Shown one piece after another: positions 36,617 to 45,209 of a stretch of 64,000 nucleotides of DNA. The notes under the pieces are model-generated. The model had not been told where the DNA came from. It made no database searches and saw nothing but the letters and a program-made list of their open reading frames with translations. Made by a program: the position numbers and the translations under genes. The first letter of the stretch is position 1. Each line of letters starts with the position of its first letter. This DNA comes from Bog-756 sp963812525 (GTDB lineage Bacteria > Actinomycetota > Acidimicrobiia > Acidimicrobiales > RAAP-2): assembly GCA_963812525.1 (NCBI GenBank), contig CAWEVL010000004.1, positions 496,001-560,000 of the forward strand. The letters run 5' to 3'.

Positions 36617-36660
36617 GTTCACTCTACGTTCACTTTCAGATCACCTTGTTGCCACCTTGC
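36617..36660 (+). promoter_or_regulatory. PHO-box-like array of four 11-bp direct repeat units
   Basis: Units at 36617 (GTTCACTCTAC), 36628 (GTTCACTTTCA), 36639 (GATCACCTTGT) and 36650 (TGCCACCTTGC) repeat every 11 bases with the PhoP consensus core GTTCACC. The array lies between the divergent phoU gene and the phosphate transporter, ending 20 bases before the transporter ATG. This is the expected arrangement for PhoP control; binding itself is inference. Confidence 0.72.
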
Positions 36661-36680
36661 CCAGTCAGAGTGAGTTTGCG

Positions 36681-38210
36681 ATGACAACGAGTTGGGCAGC
36701 GACGGGCGAGGCGATAGTGCCGGGCAGCAGCAAATCGGTGACCGAACTTCTGGACGAGGCGCCCCGGAGCAAGTTCCACCGCCGCACCGTCGTGGTGTCA
36801 GGGGTCGGCTTCTTCACCGATGCCTACGACCTGTTCGTCATCGGAACCGTCTCCACCATCGTGGCGACGCAGTGGCACCTGAGCACCCTCCAGACCAGTT
36901 GGGTGACCGGTGCGGCGATCCTGGGAGCCTTCTTCGGAGCACTCATCTTTGGTCGGATCGCCGACGTGCTCGGGCGCAAATGGGTGTATCTGGGCGTGGC
37001 CGTGATCATGATGGTCGGCGCCGTGGCGTCAGCCTTCGCCCCCGGATTCATCTGGCTGGTCATCGCCCGCTTCGTGCTCGGTCTCGGTATCGGCGGTGAC
37101 TACCCGGTCTCCGCCGTGTTGATGAGCGAGTACTCGAACCGGAAGGACCGAGGCCGACTGGTCGGCATGGTGTTCTCCATGCAGGCGCTCGGGCTGATCG
37201 TCGGGCCACTGGTCGGTCTGGTGCTTCTCAGGTCGGGGATGAGCCAGAGCATTGCGTGGCGGCTCATGCTGGGCTTCGGTGCGATTCCGGCGGCGGGCGT
37301 CATCTACCTCCGGTCCAAGATGCCCGAGTCCCCCCGGTTCAAGGCGCAGGTCCAGGGAAAATCCGATCAGGCCAGCGCCGACCTGGCCACCTTCTCCGAT
37401 GGCGTCGTCGACGCCACGAGCGGGGCCGCTCACCAAGGGCAGCGCATGGGGGTCAGGGAGTTCTTCAGCAGCCGCCGGATGTTGGTCCTACTCCTCGGGA
37501 CGGCCGGATCGTGGTTCCTCTTCGACTACGCCTACTACGGAAACACCCTGTCGCTCCCGGCCATTCTGAAGCAGGTCGATTCCACGGCATCCCTGGAGAC
37601 CAAGCTTCTCTGGACGCTGGGGCTCTTCGTCATCTTCGCCGTCCCCGGCTATGCCCTCGCGGTGATGACCATGGACCGGATCGGTCACCGTCGGCTTCAG
37701 TTCATCGGCTTTGCCGTCATGGCCGCATCGTTCCTCACGCTGGCTGCGTTCGCCCATCTGACCACGATGATCGTGCCGTTCCTGGCGATCTTCGGACTCA
37801 GCTACTTCTTCGTTCAATTCGGACCCAATATGACCACGTTCGTGCTCCCGTCCGAAGTGTTCCCGGTCAGCATGCGGACGACCGGACACGGCATTGCCGC
37901 GGGCATCGGCAAACTCGGTGCCTTCCTGGGCGTCTTTCTGGTCCCTCAACTTCAGAAGCACTACGGGCTTCGTGGAATGCTCCTGATCGCCGGAATCGCC
38001 GCGGTCCTGGGATTTGCCCTGACCGGGGTCCTCCCCGAGCCCGCCCGACGGAGTCTCGAAGACATGCAAGAGCAACCGGGGACCACCCCCAACGCCGCTC
38101 CCGTCCAGGTGGGCGGTGTCTTCGAGGGGGCCCAGACTGGTTTCCCATTGATCGTCCAGGAATCACCGACGATCCACGCCGCAGCACCGGCCACCGGTCA
38201 GGCGGGGTGA
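36681..38210 (+). CDS. PHS-family (MFS) inorganic phosphate transporter
   Basis: The product is 509 aa with about twelve membrane segments. FFTDAYDLFVIGTV and the PHS signature GIGGDYPVSAVLMSEYSNRK match Pi:H+ symporters. FFVQFGPNMTTFVLPSEVFP is the typical MFS segment 10. It imports phosphate (or a related anion) and sits right behind the PHO-box-like array. Its third-position GC is visibly lower than neighbours, suggesting separate ancestry. ATG 36681 has no strong ribosome-binding site, so a short or absent leader is possible. Confidence 0.88.
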   Translation: MTTSWAATGEAIVPGSSKSVTELLDEAPRSKFHRRTVVVSGVGFFTDAYDLFVIGTVSTIVATQWHLSTLQTSWVTGAAILGAFFGALIFGRIADVLGRKWVYLGVAVIMMVGAVASAFAPGFIWLVIARFVLGLGIGGDYPVSAVLMSEYSNRKDRGRLVGMVFSMQALGLIVGPLVGLVLLRSGMSQSIAWRLMLGFGAIPAAGVIYLRSKMPESPRFKAQVQGKSDQASADLATFSDGVVDATSGAAHQGQRMGVREFFSSRRMLVLLLGTAGSWFLFDYAYYGNTLSLPAILKQVDSTASLETKLLWTLGLFVIFAVPGYALAVMTMDRIGHRRLQFIGFAVMAASFLTLAAFAHLTTMIVPFLAIFGLSYFFVQFGPNMTTFVLPSEVFPVSMRTTGHGIAAGIGKLGAFLGVFLVPQLQKHYGLRGMLLIAGIAAVLGFALTGVLPEPARRSLEDMQEQPGTTPNAAPVQVGGVFEGAQTGFPLIVQESPTIHAAAPATGQAG

Positions 38211-38331
38211 CGCACGGTGTGGAAGCGCACCAGCACCCAGCTCGGCTCCTCGCTCACGACCCCCAGGTGAACGGGCACCGAGCGACCACGAAGCACGGGC
38301 GAGACCGGTCCATCGAGGATGGAGCGTGGGC

Positions 38332-38748
38332 ATGAACGAGGTTGGGCGGCCGGATCGGAACCGCCACCTCGACGGAGAACGCCCACCGGCGCGTGTCGAC
38401 GTCCGCCAGCAGCTTGCTGCCGACCAGACGCTCCTGGCCTGGATCCGCACCGCCATCGCCCTGAGCGCTCTCGGCTTCGTGGTCGCTCGGTTCAACCTGT
38501 TTCTGCATCAGGTGCAACGGGTATCGGCGGCAAGCAGTGACGCGGCCCGGATACTCGGCCTCGTCCTGGTTGCCGCCGCGGCCTTTGTGTTGGTGCTGGG
38601 TCTTGTGCAATATCGCCAGGTCACCGCTCTTCTGGCCGACCACGGCGATCCACTGGATGCCTCGAGGTGGCCGGCTGTGGTCGCCGCGGTCGCCTCCCTT
38701 CTGGCCGTGGCCGCCATCGGTATCTACCTGGCCACGGGAGTGAACTGA
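38332..38748 (+). CDS. DUF202 (YidH-type) membrane protein
   Basis: A 138-aa protein with DVRQQLAADQTLLAWIRTAI, the DUF202 signature (ANERTFLAWIRTAL in relatives), and three membrane segments. The function of the family is not settled. It follows the phosphate transporter by about 120 bases. ATG 38332 lies after GAGGATGGAGCG. Confidence 0.85.
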   Translation: MNEVGRPDRNRHLDGERPPARVDVRQQLAADQTLLAWIRTAIALSALGFVVARFNLFLHQVQRVSAASSDAARILGLVLVAAAAFVLVLGLVQYRQVTALLADHGDPLDASRWPAVVAAVASLLAVAAIGIYLATGVN

Positions 38749-38886
38749 CCGCGCCGCTCACACGCCACAAGGTCGGAGGCGCTGTCCCGAAGGTCCCGGG
38801 CGATGGAGGCGCGGTGACACTGGATCGGACTCCCTGGAAATGGCGCGGTGGCGTCCATACGCCACCTGCCAGGCGGAGCCGGTGAG

Positions 38887-38957
38887 AGCGGGCGACGGGA
38901 ATCGAACCCGCGTTCTCAGCTTGGGAAGCTGATGTTCTGCCTCTGAACTACGCCCGC
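38887..38957 (-). tRNA. tRNA-Gly(CCC)
   Basis: The minus strand folds as a standard cloverleaf. Acceptor GCGGGCG/CGCCCGC, D-arm GTTC..GAAC, anticodon stem TCAGC/GCTGA with loop TTCCCAA (anticodon CCC), T-arm CGGGT-TCGATTC-CCG, and U at the discriminator position. CCA is not encoded. It is preceded in its direction by no visible strong promoter. Confidence 0.95.
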
Positions 38958-39012
38958 GTAGCGCCGACACCCTACCGCCTGGCCGTCCCGTCCTCACCCC
39001 GCCACGGCCCGC

Positions 39013-39546
39013 TCAGTTGGGTCCGAACCCTCCCGACAGACTGAGCAGATCCCCGGTGATCAGCGCCGTGGCCAGCACCACCACCGCCATGGCCAGGTCG
39101 TAGGCCCCGAGCAGGTGGGCGGACCAGGTGCGACCGACCACCATATGCACCACGGTGACCGCCGCCAGGCCGCAGCCGGCCACCATGGCCGCCTTCAGGG
39201 CGGCCCGCCGGCCGGTGTGGCGGGGGGGACGGGTGAAGAGCAGGATCAGCGCCACCATCAGCACGGCGAAGACCGGGGGTGGGGGGTGCAGACGGCTGGC
39301 CGGGACGACACCCAACCATCGGTAACCCTCGAGCACCGCCGCCGCCGCCCACAGCACCAGGCCCGCGGTGACCAACTGGGGGGCCCGGGGGTACGCCCGG
39401 GCCGGCTCGATGGGCACGGGTGGTGGATCGAGGGAGGCCGGGTGCCGGCGGACGAAGTCCGGCCGCGCCCCCTCGGCCGTGTCCCGATCCCGGGACAGGG
39501 TTCCCGCACCCATCCCTCCCGCACCGGCCGTGCCGACCTGGGACAT
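39013..39546 (-). CDS. Membrane protein of unknown function
   Basis: The product is 177 aa from ATG 39546, which follows GGGAGGCGG. An N-terminal polar region of about 55 residues is followed by four hydrophobic segments (QLVTAGLVLWAAAAVLEGY, VFAVLMVALILLF, AMVAGCGLAAVTVVHMVVG and AYDLAMAVVVLATALI). No family is recognised. It is divergent from the TetR gene, with the palindrome at 39665-39681 between them, so it may be the TetR target. Confidence 0.65.
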   Translation of the reverse strand: MSQVGTAGAGGMGAGTLSRDRDTAEGARPDFVRRHPASLDPPPVPIEPARAYPRAPQLVTAGLVLWAAAAVLEGYRWLGVVPASRLHPPPPVFAVLMVALILLFTRPPRHTGRRAALKAAMVAGCGLAAVTVVHMVVGRTWSAHLLGAYDLAMAVVVLATALITGDLLSLSGGFGPN

Positions 39547-39664
39547 GTCCGCCTCCCAACCCAGGTCCCGAGGTCCGGACGCCCGCTGCGCCCGGCCCGA
39601 GACCGTGTCCAGGCTGCAGATCCGCCGCCCGTTATCCATCAGTATCGTGAACTGCGACCGGAAT

Positions 39665-39681
39665 TGCAACTCTCAGTTGCA
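39665..39681. promoter_or_regulatory. Perfect 17-bp palindrome, probable TetR operator
   Basis: TGCAACT-CTC-AGTTGCA has two perfect 7-bp arms and a 3-base centre. It lies between the divergent membrane protein gene and the TetR gene, 76 bases before the latter. A -10-like TACACT follows at about 39701. Autoregulation by the neighbouring regulator is the natural reading. Confidence 0.65.
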
Positions 39682-39756
39682 CGCACAACCAACGCGTCCA
39701 ATACACTGGATGGAGTCACCCGACCCCACTCCACCCGGCGGCGGGCCGAAACCCTG

Positions 39757-40536
39757 ATGGCAGAGCGACAACCACGACGAACCAAGGAGGACCTGCGCGC
39801 GCTCCTTCTCGACGCCGCCCAGACCATCCTCCGCGAAGAGGGCCTGGGGGTGGGCACCGACGGCCTGACCTTCAAGCGGGTCTTCGACCGGGTCGAGCAG
39901 GACACCGGGCTCCGGCTGACCAACGCCTCGGTGATCCGCCGGGTCTGGGAGAACCAGGCCGACTACCACACCGACGTCCTGATCGACATCCTGAACAACG
40001 ATGACACCACCGAGGAGTTCAACGACACCTTCGGCGCGGTCATCCCGCTCCTGGCCGAACTCGACCTGTCCACCCCGTCCAAGCGGTGGGACGCCCTCCG
40101 CGAGGTGTGCCGGGTGGGAGGGGCGGCCAACATCCACGCCCTCCGCTCCTCGGGCACCTGGTCCCTGTGGATCGGCATCTGGGCCCTGGCCACGGCCGGT
40201 GAGGTCAACGAGCACAAACGGAAGATCCAGTCGGCGCTGCTGGAGGGATACGAGTCGGTCGCCGAGATGTATCTCCAGACCTACCAGGCCCTGGCCCAGT
40301 TCCTCGGGGTCCGGCTGCGTGACGGGCTGACCCTCCGGCAGCTCACCGTCTCGGTCGGGGCCCTGGCCGAGGGGTGCGCGCTGCGCAACCGGGTCGACTC
40401 GGACATGGACGGCATCATGCTGCCCACCGGACCGGACGGCGAGCTCCAGGAGTGGACGCTGTTCGGGTTGGGGCTCGAGTCCCTGGCCCTCCGGTATCTG
40501 GAGCTCGACCCCGACTGGGAGCCTCCTCCGCCCTGA
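39757..40536 (+). CDS. TetR-family transcriptional regulator
   Basis: The product is 259 aa. The N-terminal RTKEDLRALLLDAAQTILRE and FDRVEQDTGLRLTNASVIRRVWENQADY form the helix-turn-helix. The long helical C-terminal domain (residues 80-255) should bind a ligand, unknown here. The C-terminal 65 residues are closely matched by the remnant at 30404-30601. It is divergent from the membrane protein gene and precedes dcd by 75 bases. Confidence 0.88.
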   Translation: MAERQPRRTKEDLRALLLDAAQTILREEGLGVGTDGLTFKRVFDRVEQDTGLRLTNASVIRRVWENQADYHTDVLIDILNNDDTTEEFNDTFGAVIPLLAELDLSTPSKRWDALREVCRVGGAANIHALRSSGTWSLWIGIWALATAGEVNEHKRKIQSALLEGYESVAEMYLQTYQALAQFLGVRLRDGLTLRQLTVSVGALAEGCALRNRVDSDMDGIMLPTGPDGELQEWTLFGLGLESLALRYLELDPDWEPPPP

Positions 40537-40611
40537 GGTCAGCCGGGACCCCAACCGGCCGGTGACGGGGACTACGCCCGGGTGCGTGCGCCCCACTATC
40601 GTCTGTCCGGC

Positions 40612-41175
40612 ATGGTTCTCTCTGACCGCTCCATACGCGAGGCGCTCGCCGCCGGCCACATCACGATCGACCCCCTCGACGAGAGCTGTATCCAGCCGTC
40701 GTCCGTCGACCTCCACGTGGACCGGTACTTCCGGCTGTTCCGGAACCACACCAGCCGGGTGATCGACGTGCGCGAGGACCAAGAGGACCTGACCGAGCTG
40801 GTCGACGTGGGCGAGGACCCCCTCATCCTCCACCCCGGCGAGTTCGTGCTGGGCTCGACGACCGAGAAGGTCACCCTCCCCGACGACCTGGTGGCCCGGC
40901 TGGAGGGCAAGTCGTCGCTCGGCCGCCTGGGCCTGCTCATCCACTCCACGGCCGGCTTCGTGGATGCCGGCTGGGACGGTCACCTCACCCTCGAGCTGTC
41001 CAACGTGGCCAACCTGCCCATCACCGTCTACCCGGGCATGAAGATCGGGCAGATCAGCTTCCTGCAGATGACGACGGCGGCCGACCATCCCTACGGCTCC
41101 GACGGCCTGAAGTCGAAGTACCAGGGCCAGTGGGGCCCGACCCCCAGCCGGTACGCCGACAACTTCCGCCCGTGA
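40612..41175 (+). CDS. dcd: dCTP deaminase (probably dUMP-forming)
   Basis: The product is 187 aa, the usual length. MVLSDRSIREALAAGHITID, QPSSVDLHVDRYFRLF, LEGKSSLGRLGLLIHSTAGF, WDGHLTLELSN and PGMKIGQISFLQM are the conserved Dcd/trimeric dUTPase blocks. The enzyme supplies dUMP for dTMP synthesis. Mycobacterial and related actinobacterial enzymes are bifunctional dCTP deaminase/dUTPase; that is likely but not proven here. Confidence 0.95.
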   Translation: MVLSDRSIREALAAGHITIDPLDESCIQPSSVDLHVDRYFRLFRNHTSRVIDVREDQEDLTELVDVGEDPLILHPGEFVLGSTTEKVTLPDDLVARLEGKSSLGRLGLLIHSTAGFVDAGWDGHLTLELSNVANLPITVYPGMKIGQISFLQMTTAADHPYGSDGLKSKYQGQWGPTPSRYADNFRP

Positions 41176-41215
41176 CGTCCGGACCACCGGCCGGCGCACC
41201 CCCACCCCGCCCTTT

Positions 41216-41231
41216 GTTACTCTTGAGTAAC
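41216..41231. promoter_or_regulatory. Perfect 16-bp palindrome upstream of the EtfD-like gene
   Basis: GTTACTC-TT-GAGTAAC has two 7-bp arms with a 2-base centre, and flanking T/A pairs at 41213-41214 and 41233-41234 extend it imperfectly. It lies 18 bases before the GTG start. The sequence is like operators of TetR-type regulators of fatty-acid oxidation genes, which fits an EtfD-type target. The regulator is not identified. Confidence 0.6.
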
Positions 41232-41249
41232 CAACTAGGAGGAACCGCA

Positions 41250-43358
41250 GTGCCCCTCAGACTCGCCCTAGGGCTCGGGATCACCGCGGTGATGTTCGCC
41301 ATCGCCGGCCGCCGGTTCTACTGGCTCTACCGGCTGATCTCGGCCGGCCACCCGGCGGTGCCGAGCCGCTTCAAGGACGTGCCCAAGCGGATCAAGGCCG
41401 AGCTGGTCGAGGTGGGAGGTCAGAAGAAGCTGCTGCAGTGGACGGTCCCCGGGTTGGCCCACGCCTTCACCTTCTGGGGTTTCACCATCCTCTTCCTCAC
41501 CATCATCGAGGCGTTCGGCGACCTGTTCCAGCGGGACTTCCACATCCCCCTCATCGGGCAGACCGCGGTGATCGGCTTCGTCGAGGACTTCTTCGCCGTC
41601 GCCGTGATCGTCTCGCTCCTGGTGTTCGTGGGCATCCGGGTCAAGCACTCCCCCAAGCGGGAGAACCGTCGGTCGCGCTTCTTCGGTTCCCACACCGGGG
41701 CGGCCTGGCTGGTCCTGCTGATGATCTTCGGGGTCATCGCCTCGCTGCTGCTCTACCGGGCCGCCCAGGTCAACACGGGCAACTTCCCCTACGGCTGGTG
41801 GGCCTTCGCCTCCCACGGGCTGGCCAACCTGCTGAAGCCGCTGGGCGAGGGCGTCAACAGTGTGATCGAGACCGTGGCCCTGGTGGCCAACATCGCCATC
41901 ATCACCGGCTTCCTGGTCTTCGTGTCCTACTCGAAGCACCTGCACATCTTCATGGCCCCGATCAACGTGGCCACCTCCCGCCGCCCCCGGGCCCTGGGCG
42001 CCCTGGCCTCCACCCCGGACATGTCCATGGAGGACGTCGGCGACGAGGACGAGGTGGTCTTCGGGGCCGGCCGCATCGAGGACTTCTCGTGGAAGCAACT
42101 GCTCGACCTGGCCACCTGTACCGAGTGCGGGCGCTGCCAGTCCCAGTGCCCGGCCTGGAACACCGGCAAGCCCCTCTCGCCCAAACTGCTCATCATGGAC
42201 CTCCGCGACAACCTGTTCGCCTCGGCCGACCGGGTCATGACCAAGAACCGCGCCGCCGGCGTCGAGGTGGAGAACCTCGTGCCCTCGGTCATCGATCCCG
42301 ACGTCCTGTGGTCCTGTACCACCTGCGGGGCCTGTGTCGAGCAGTGCCCGGTGGATATCGAGCACATCGACACCATCGTCGACATGCGCCGCTACCAGGT
42401 GCTCATGGAGTCCGAGTTCCCGTCCGAGGCCGGCCTCATGCTCCGCAACGTGGAGAACCAGGGCGATCCCTGGGGCCTGGGCTCCACCAAGCGGACCGAG
42501 TGGGTCAACGGTCTCGACTTCGAGGTCCCGGTCATCACCGGCACCATCCCCGACGACATCGAGTACCTCTACTGGGTGGGCTGCGCCGGCGCCCTGGACG
42601 AGCGGGCCCGCAAGGGGGCCCAGGCCACCGCCCGCATGCTCCACCGGGCCGGGGTGTCCTTCGGCATCCTCGGGCCCAAGGAGTCCTGCACCGGGGACCC
42701 AGTCCGCCGCCTGGGCAACGAGTACCTGTACCAGGAGCAGGCCCGGAAGAACATCGAGACGATGGAGAGCGCCGGGGTCAAGAAGGTCATCGCCACCTGC
42801 CCGCACTGCTTCAACTCGCTGTCCAACGAGTACCCCTCCCTCGGGGGAACCTTCGAGGTCATCCACCACAGCCAGCTCCTCGACCACCTGGTCCGAGCGG
42901 GCAGGCTGACCCCCGGTGGCGGGTACCGGGGCACGGTGACCTATCACGACCCGTGCTATCTGGGCCGGCACAATCGTGTGTTCGACGAGCCCCGCTCGGT
43001 CATCGACGCCATCCCCGGGGCCACCCAGGTCGAGATGCGACGCTGCCGGGAGAAGGGCTTCTGCTGCGGGGCGGGAGGCGCCCGCATGTGGCTGGAGGAG
43101 AACCTCGGCAAGCGGGTGAACATGGAGCGGACCGAAGAGGCCATCGGGACCGGGGCCGACGTGGTCTCCACCGCCTGTCCCTACTGCATGATCATGCTGG
43201 ACGACGCGGTGCGGGCCCACGCCAAGGAGGACGACGTCCGGGTCCTCGACCTCTCCCAGTTGCTGGAGGAGTCGATGGGGGAGCCGGTGCCGGTGGGCGG
43301 CGGGCCGACCGAGCCGGCACCGGAGGCCACCACCGGGGAGCCCCCGGCCGAGGGGTAG
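41250..43358 (+). CDS. etfD: EtfD-type membrane iron-sulfur oxidoreductase (heterodisulfide-reductase-like)
   Basis: The product is 702 aa from GTG 41250, with CTAGGAGG upstream. The first about 230 residues have five hydrophobic segments, for example LAHAFTFWGFTILFLTIIEA. Two 4Fe-4S motifs follow (CTECGRCQSQCP and CTTCGACVEQCP). Two CCG-type cysteine domains come after that (WVGCAGALDERA..CPHCFNSL, and HDPCYLGRHN..GFCCGAGGARM..CPYCM). In mycobacteria EtfD passes electrons from electron-transfer flavoprotein in fatty-acid oxidation to menaquinone. The many acyl-CoA genes in the window suit that role. No etfAB genes are in the window. Confidence 0.92.
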   Translation: MPLRLALGLGITAVMFAIAGRRFYWLYRLISAGHPAVPSRFKDVPKRIKAELVEVGGQKKLLQWTVPGLAHAFTFWGFTILFLTIIEAFGDLFQRDFHIPLIGQTAVIGFVEDFFAVAVIVSLLVFVGIRVKHSPKRENRRSRFFGSHTGAAWLVLLMIFGVIASLLLYRAAQVNTGNFPYGWWAFASHGLANLLKPLGEGVNSVIETVALVANIAIITGFLVFVSYSKHLHIFMAPINVATSRRPRALGALASTPDMSMEDVGDEDEVVFGAGRIEDFSWKQLLDLATCTECGRCQSQCPAWNTGKPLSPKLLIMDLRDNLFASADRVMTKNRAAGVEVENLVPSVIDPDVLWSCTTCGACVEQCPVDIEHIDTIVDMRRYQVLMESEFPSEAGLMLRNVENQGDPWGLGSTKRTEWVNGLDFEVPVITGTIPDDIEYLYWVGCAGALDERARKGAQATARMLHRAGVSFGILGPKESCTGDPVRRLGNEYLYQEQARKNIETMESAGVKKVIATCPHCFNSLSNEYPSLGGTFEVIHHSQLLDHLVRAGRLTPGGGYRGTVTYHDPCYLGRHNRVFDEPRSVIDAIPGATQVEMRRCREKGFCCGAGGARMWLEENLGKRVNMERTEEAIGTGADVVSTACPYCMIMLDDAVRAHAKEDDVRVLDLSQLLEESMGEPVPVGGGPTEPAPEATTGEPPAEG

Positions 43359-43368
43359 CGCGGGCCGC

Positions 43369-43791
43369 TCAGTCGTAGGCCAGGGCGTCCGCCTCGCGCA
43401 GCCGGTTGGCCAGGGCGGCCAGCATCTTGCGGGCGATGGTGGGCACCGACTCCAGCAGCCCGTTGAACTGGCGCTGGGACAGCACCAGCACCTCGAGTTC
43501 GGTCTCGGACTCCACCGACGCCGACCGGGGCCTGCGGTCCAGGAGGGCCAACTCGCCGAAGTGGGTGTTGGGGCCGAGGGTGGCCACCTTCTTGCCGTTC
43601 CGGGTGACCGCGGCGGTGCCGCTCACGATGATGAAGAACTCGGTGCCGATCCGGCCCTCCTCCACCAGCACCTTGCCCGGTGGGACGGTCAGCTCGTCGA
43701 GTGAACCGCGGATCTTCTTGAGCTCGGATGCCGTGCAGTTGGAGAACAGCCAGACGGACTTGAGCTCCAGGGCCTTGGCGCTTCGGGACAT
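43369..43791 (-). CDS. Stand-alone cyclic-nucleotide-binding-domain protein
   Basis: The product is 140 aa, a single CNB domain: LFSNCTASELKKIRGSLDEL, LVEEGRIGTEFFIIVSGTAAV, and the phosphate-binding cassette FGELALLDRRPRSASVES, which keeps Glu and Arg for cAMP. No DNA-binding or enzymatic domain follows. It may be a cAMP-sensing adaptor. It converges on the EtfD-like gene with a 10-base gap. Confidence 0.9.
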   Translation of the reverse strand: MSRSAKALELKSVWLFSNCTASELKKIRGSLDELTVPPGKVLVEEGRIGTEFFIIVSGTAAVTRNGKKVATLGPNTHFGELALLDRRPRSASVESETELEVLVLSQRQFNGLLESVPTIARKMLAALANRLREADALAYD

Positions 43792-43914
43792 GGAGGGAGG
43801 CTAGCCCTCGGGCGCCGCCGACGCCGGGCCGCCACCGGCCGTCCGGTTCCCCACTGGTACGCTCTCGCCCCGTCCGGAGATCCCCTCCGCCCCGGCCCAG
43901 ACACGGGGGAACCC

Positions 43915-44517
43915 ATGCCGATGATCGCTCCCGAATCGAACCACCGCCCCGCCCCCGACGCCCCGAGCCAGCCGGGCCGGCCCGGCGATCAGCCGGTGAC
44001 CACGCTCCGGGGGGCGACGGTGAATGTGGACGTCCGGCGGGCCGGCCACGTGGTGGCCGCGGTCTGCCTGATCGCCCTGGCCGTCACCGGGGGCGTCCTG
44101 CTCTTCGCCGGAGTCAGGAACAACGACCAGATCGACAACCTGCGCCACCACGGGGTCCCGGTGGCCGTCACCGTGGACAGCTGCCTCGGCCTGATGGGCG
44201 GGACCGGCGCCCAGGTGGCCGGCTATTCGTGCACCGGAACCTACGCCCTGGACGGGACGCAGTACCGCCAGTCCATTCCCGGACTGGCCTTCCACGCGCC
44301 GGGCAGCACCCTCCCGGGGATCGCCGTCCCCGGGGACCCCCGGCTCCTCACCACCCCGGACCAGCTGGCCCGCCAGCACGCCTCGTGGCGGGTCTTCGTC
44401 ATCCCGGGGCTCCTGCTCCTCTTCGTGGTGGTGATGCTCGCCGGGCTGCTGATGCGGCGCTCGAGACGGTCGGGATCGCCGGCTCCCGGTGGAACCGCCG
44501 CGGTCGAGGCGGGGTAG
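43915..44517 (+). CDS. Membrane protein with an extracytoplasmic domain, unknown function
   Basis: The product is 200 aa, with an N-terminal proline-rich cytoplasmic part, a membrane segment VVAAVCLIALAVTGGVLLFAG, an external domain with two cysteines (VDSCLGLMGG and GYSCTGTYAL), and a second membrane segment VFVIPGLLLLFVVVMLAGLL. The layout suits DUF3592-like proteins. It is followed after eight bases by another membrane protein gene. Confidence 0.65.
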   Translation: MPMIAPESNHRPAPDAPSQPGRPGDQPVTTLRGATVNVDVRRAGHVVAAVCLIALAVTGGVLLFAGVRNNDQIDNLRHHGVPVAVTVDSCLGLMGGTGAQVAGYSCTGTYALDGTQYRQSIPGLAFHAPGSTLPGIAVPGDPRLLTTPDQLARQHASWRVFVIPGLLLLFVVVMLAGLLMRRSRRSGSPAPGGTAAVEAG

Positions 44518-44525
44518 CCTGCCGT

Positions 44526-45209
44526 ATGCCTCGCAGTGAGCCCGACGCCGTCGGCGACGATCAGCCCGACGGCAGCCGGTGGCAACGGTTCACCGGGGCG
44601 ATCAGTGACTTCGCCCTGAAGCCGTCGGTCGCCATGGAGAGCGCCACAGGGAACGACAAGCCGGCCCCGGAGGGGCCCGCCACCGTCGCCGAGCTCGAGG
44701 CGGCCATCAAGCGGGCCGACGACAAGGAGCGCCTGATCGGCCTGCTGGCCGCCCCGGTGGCCGCCGCCATCGTGTTCCTGGTCATGTCCGCCCTGGTGCA
44801 CAACGACCCGAGTGCGCTCCTCGGCAACGGCCTGCCCAACCCCCGTCACGTCAACCCGAACATCTACACCGAGCTCGGTCTGGTGACCCTGGCCCTGGCG
44901 CTGATCATGCTGGCCGGGGCGTGGTTCCGTAAGCGCCTGGTCATCGGCATCGCCTCCGCCCTCTACGGGCTGTCGTTCTTCAATCTGCACTACTGGGGCT
45001 TCGGGGTGCCCTACATCATGATCGGCTCCTGGTACCTGGTACGCGCCTACCGGCTCTCCCAGAAGCTCAAGCTGGCCAAGCAGGGGGAGGCACCGTCCTC
45101 GGGCCCGGCCGGAGCCCGCCTGCAGCCCAACAAGCGCTACACGCCTCCCACTGCGCCGCCCGGCCGGGGACCCAGGTCCAAGCCGGCCAAGGGAACCGAA
45201 GCCGGCTGA
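44526..45209 (+). CDS. Membrane protein of unknown function
   Basis: The product is 227 aa from ATG 44526. An N-terminal region with a short coiled-coil-like stretch (VAELEAAIKRADDKERLIGL) is followed by about four hydrophobic segments and a basic, proline-rich C-terminus (PNKRYTPPTAPPGRGPRSK). No family is recognised. It likely shares a transcript with the preceding gene. Confidence 0.7.
   Translation: MPRSEPDAVGDDQPDGSRWQRFTGAISDFALKPSVAMESATGNDKPAPEGPATVAELEAAIKRADDKERLIGLLAAPVAAAIVFLVMSALVHNDPSALLGNGLPNPRHVNPNIYTELGLVTLALALIMLAGAWFRKRLVIGIASALYGLSFFNLHYWGFGVPYIMIGSWYLVRAYRLSQKLKLAKQGEAPSSGPAGARLQPNKRYTPPTAPPGRGPRSKPAKGTEAG

Noticed and set aside
38896..38905. Ten bases of the tRNA-Gly T-arm (cgggaatcga) repeated near 63.68 kb, considered as an attachment-site pair
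   Set aside because: Ten bases is within chance for this sequence, there is no integrase or phage gene between, and the interval is housekeeping DNA.
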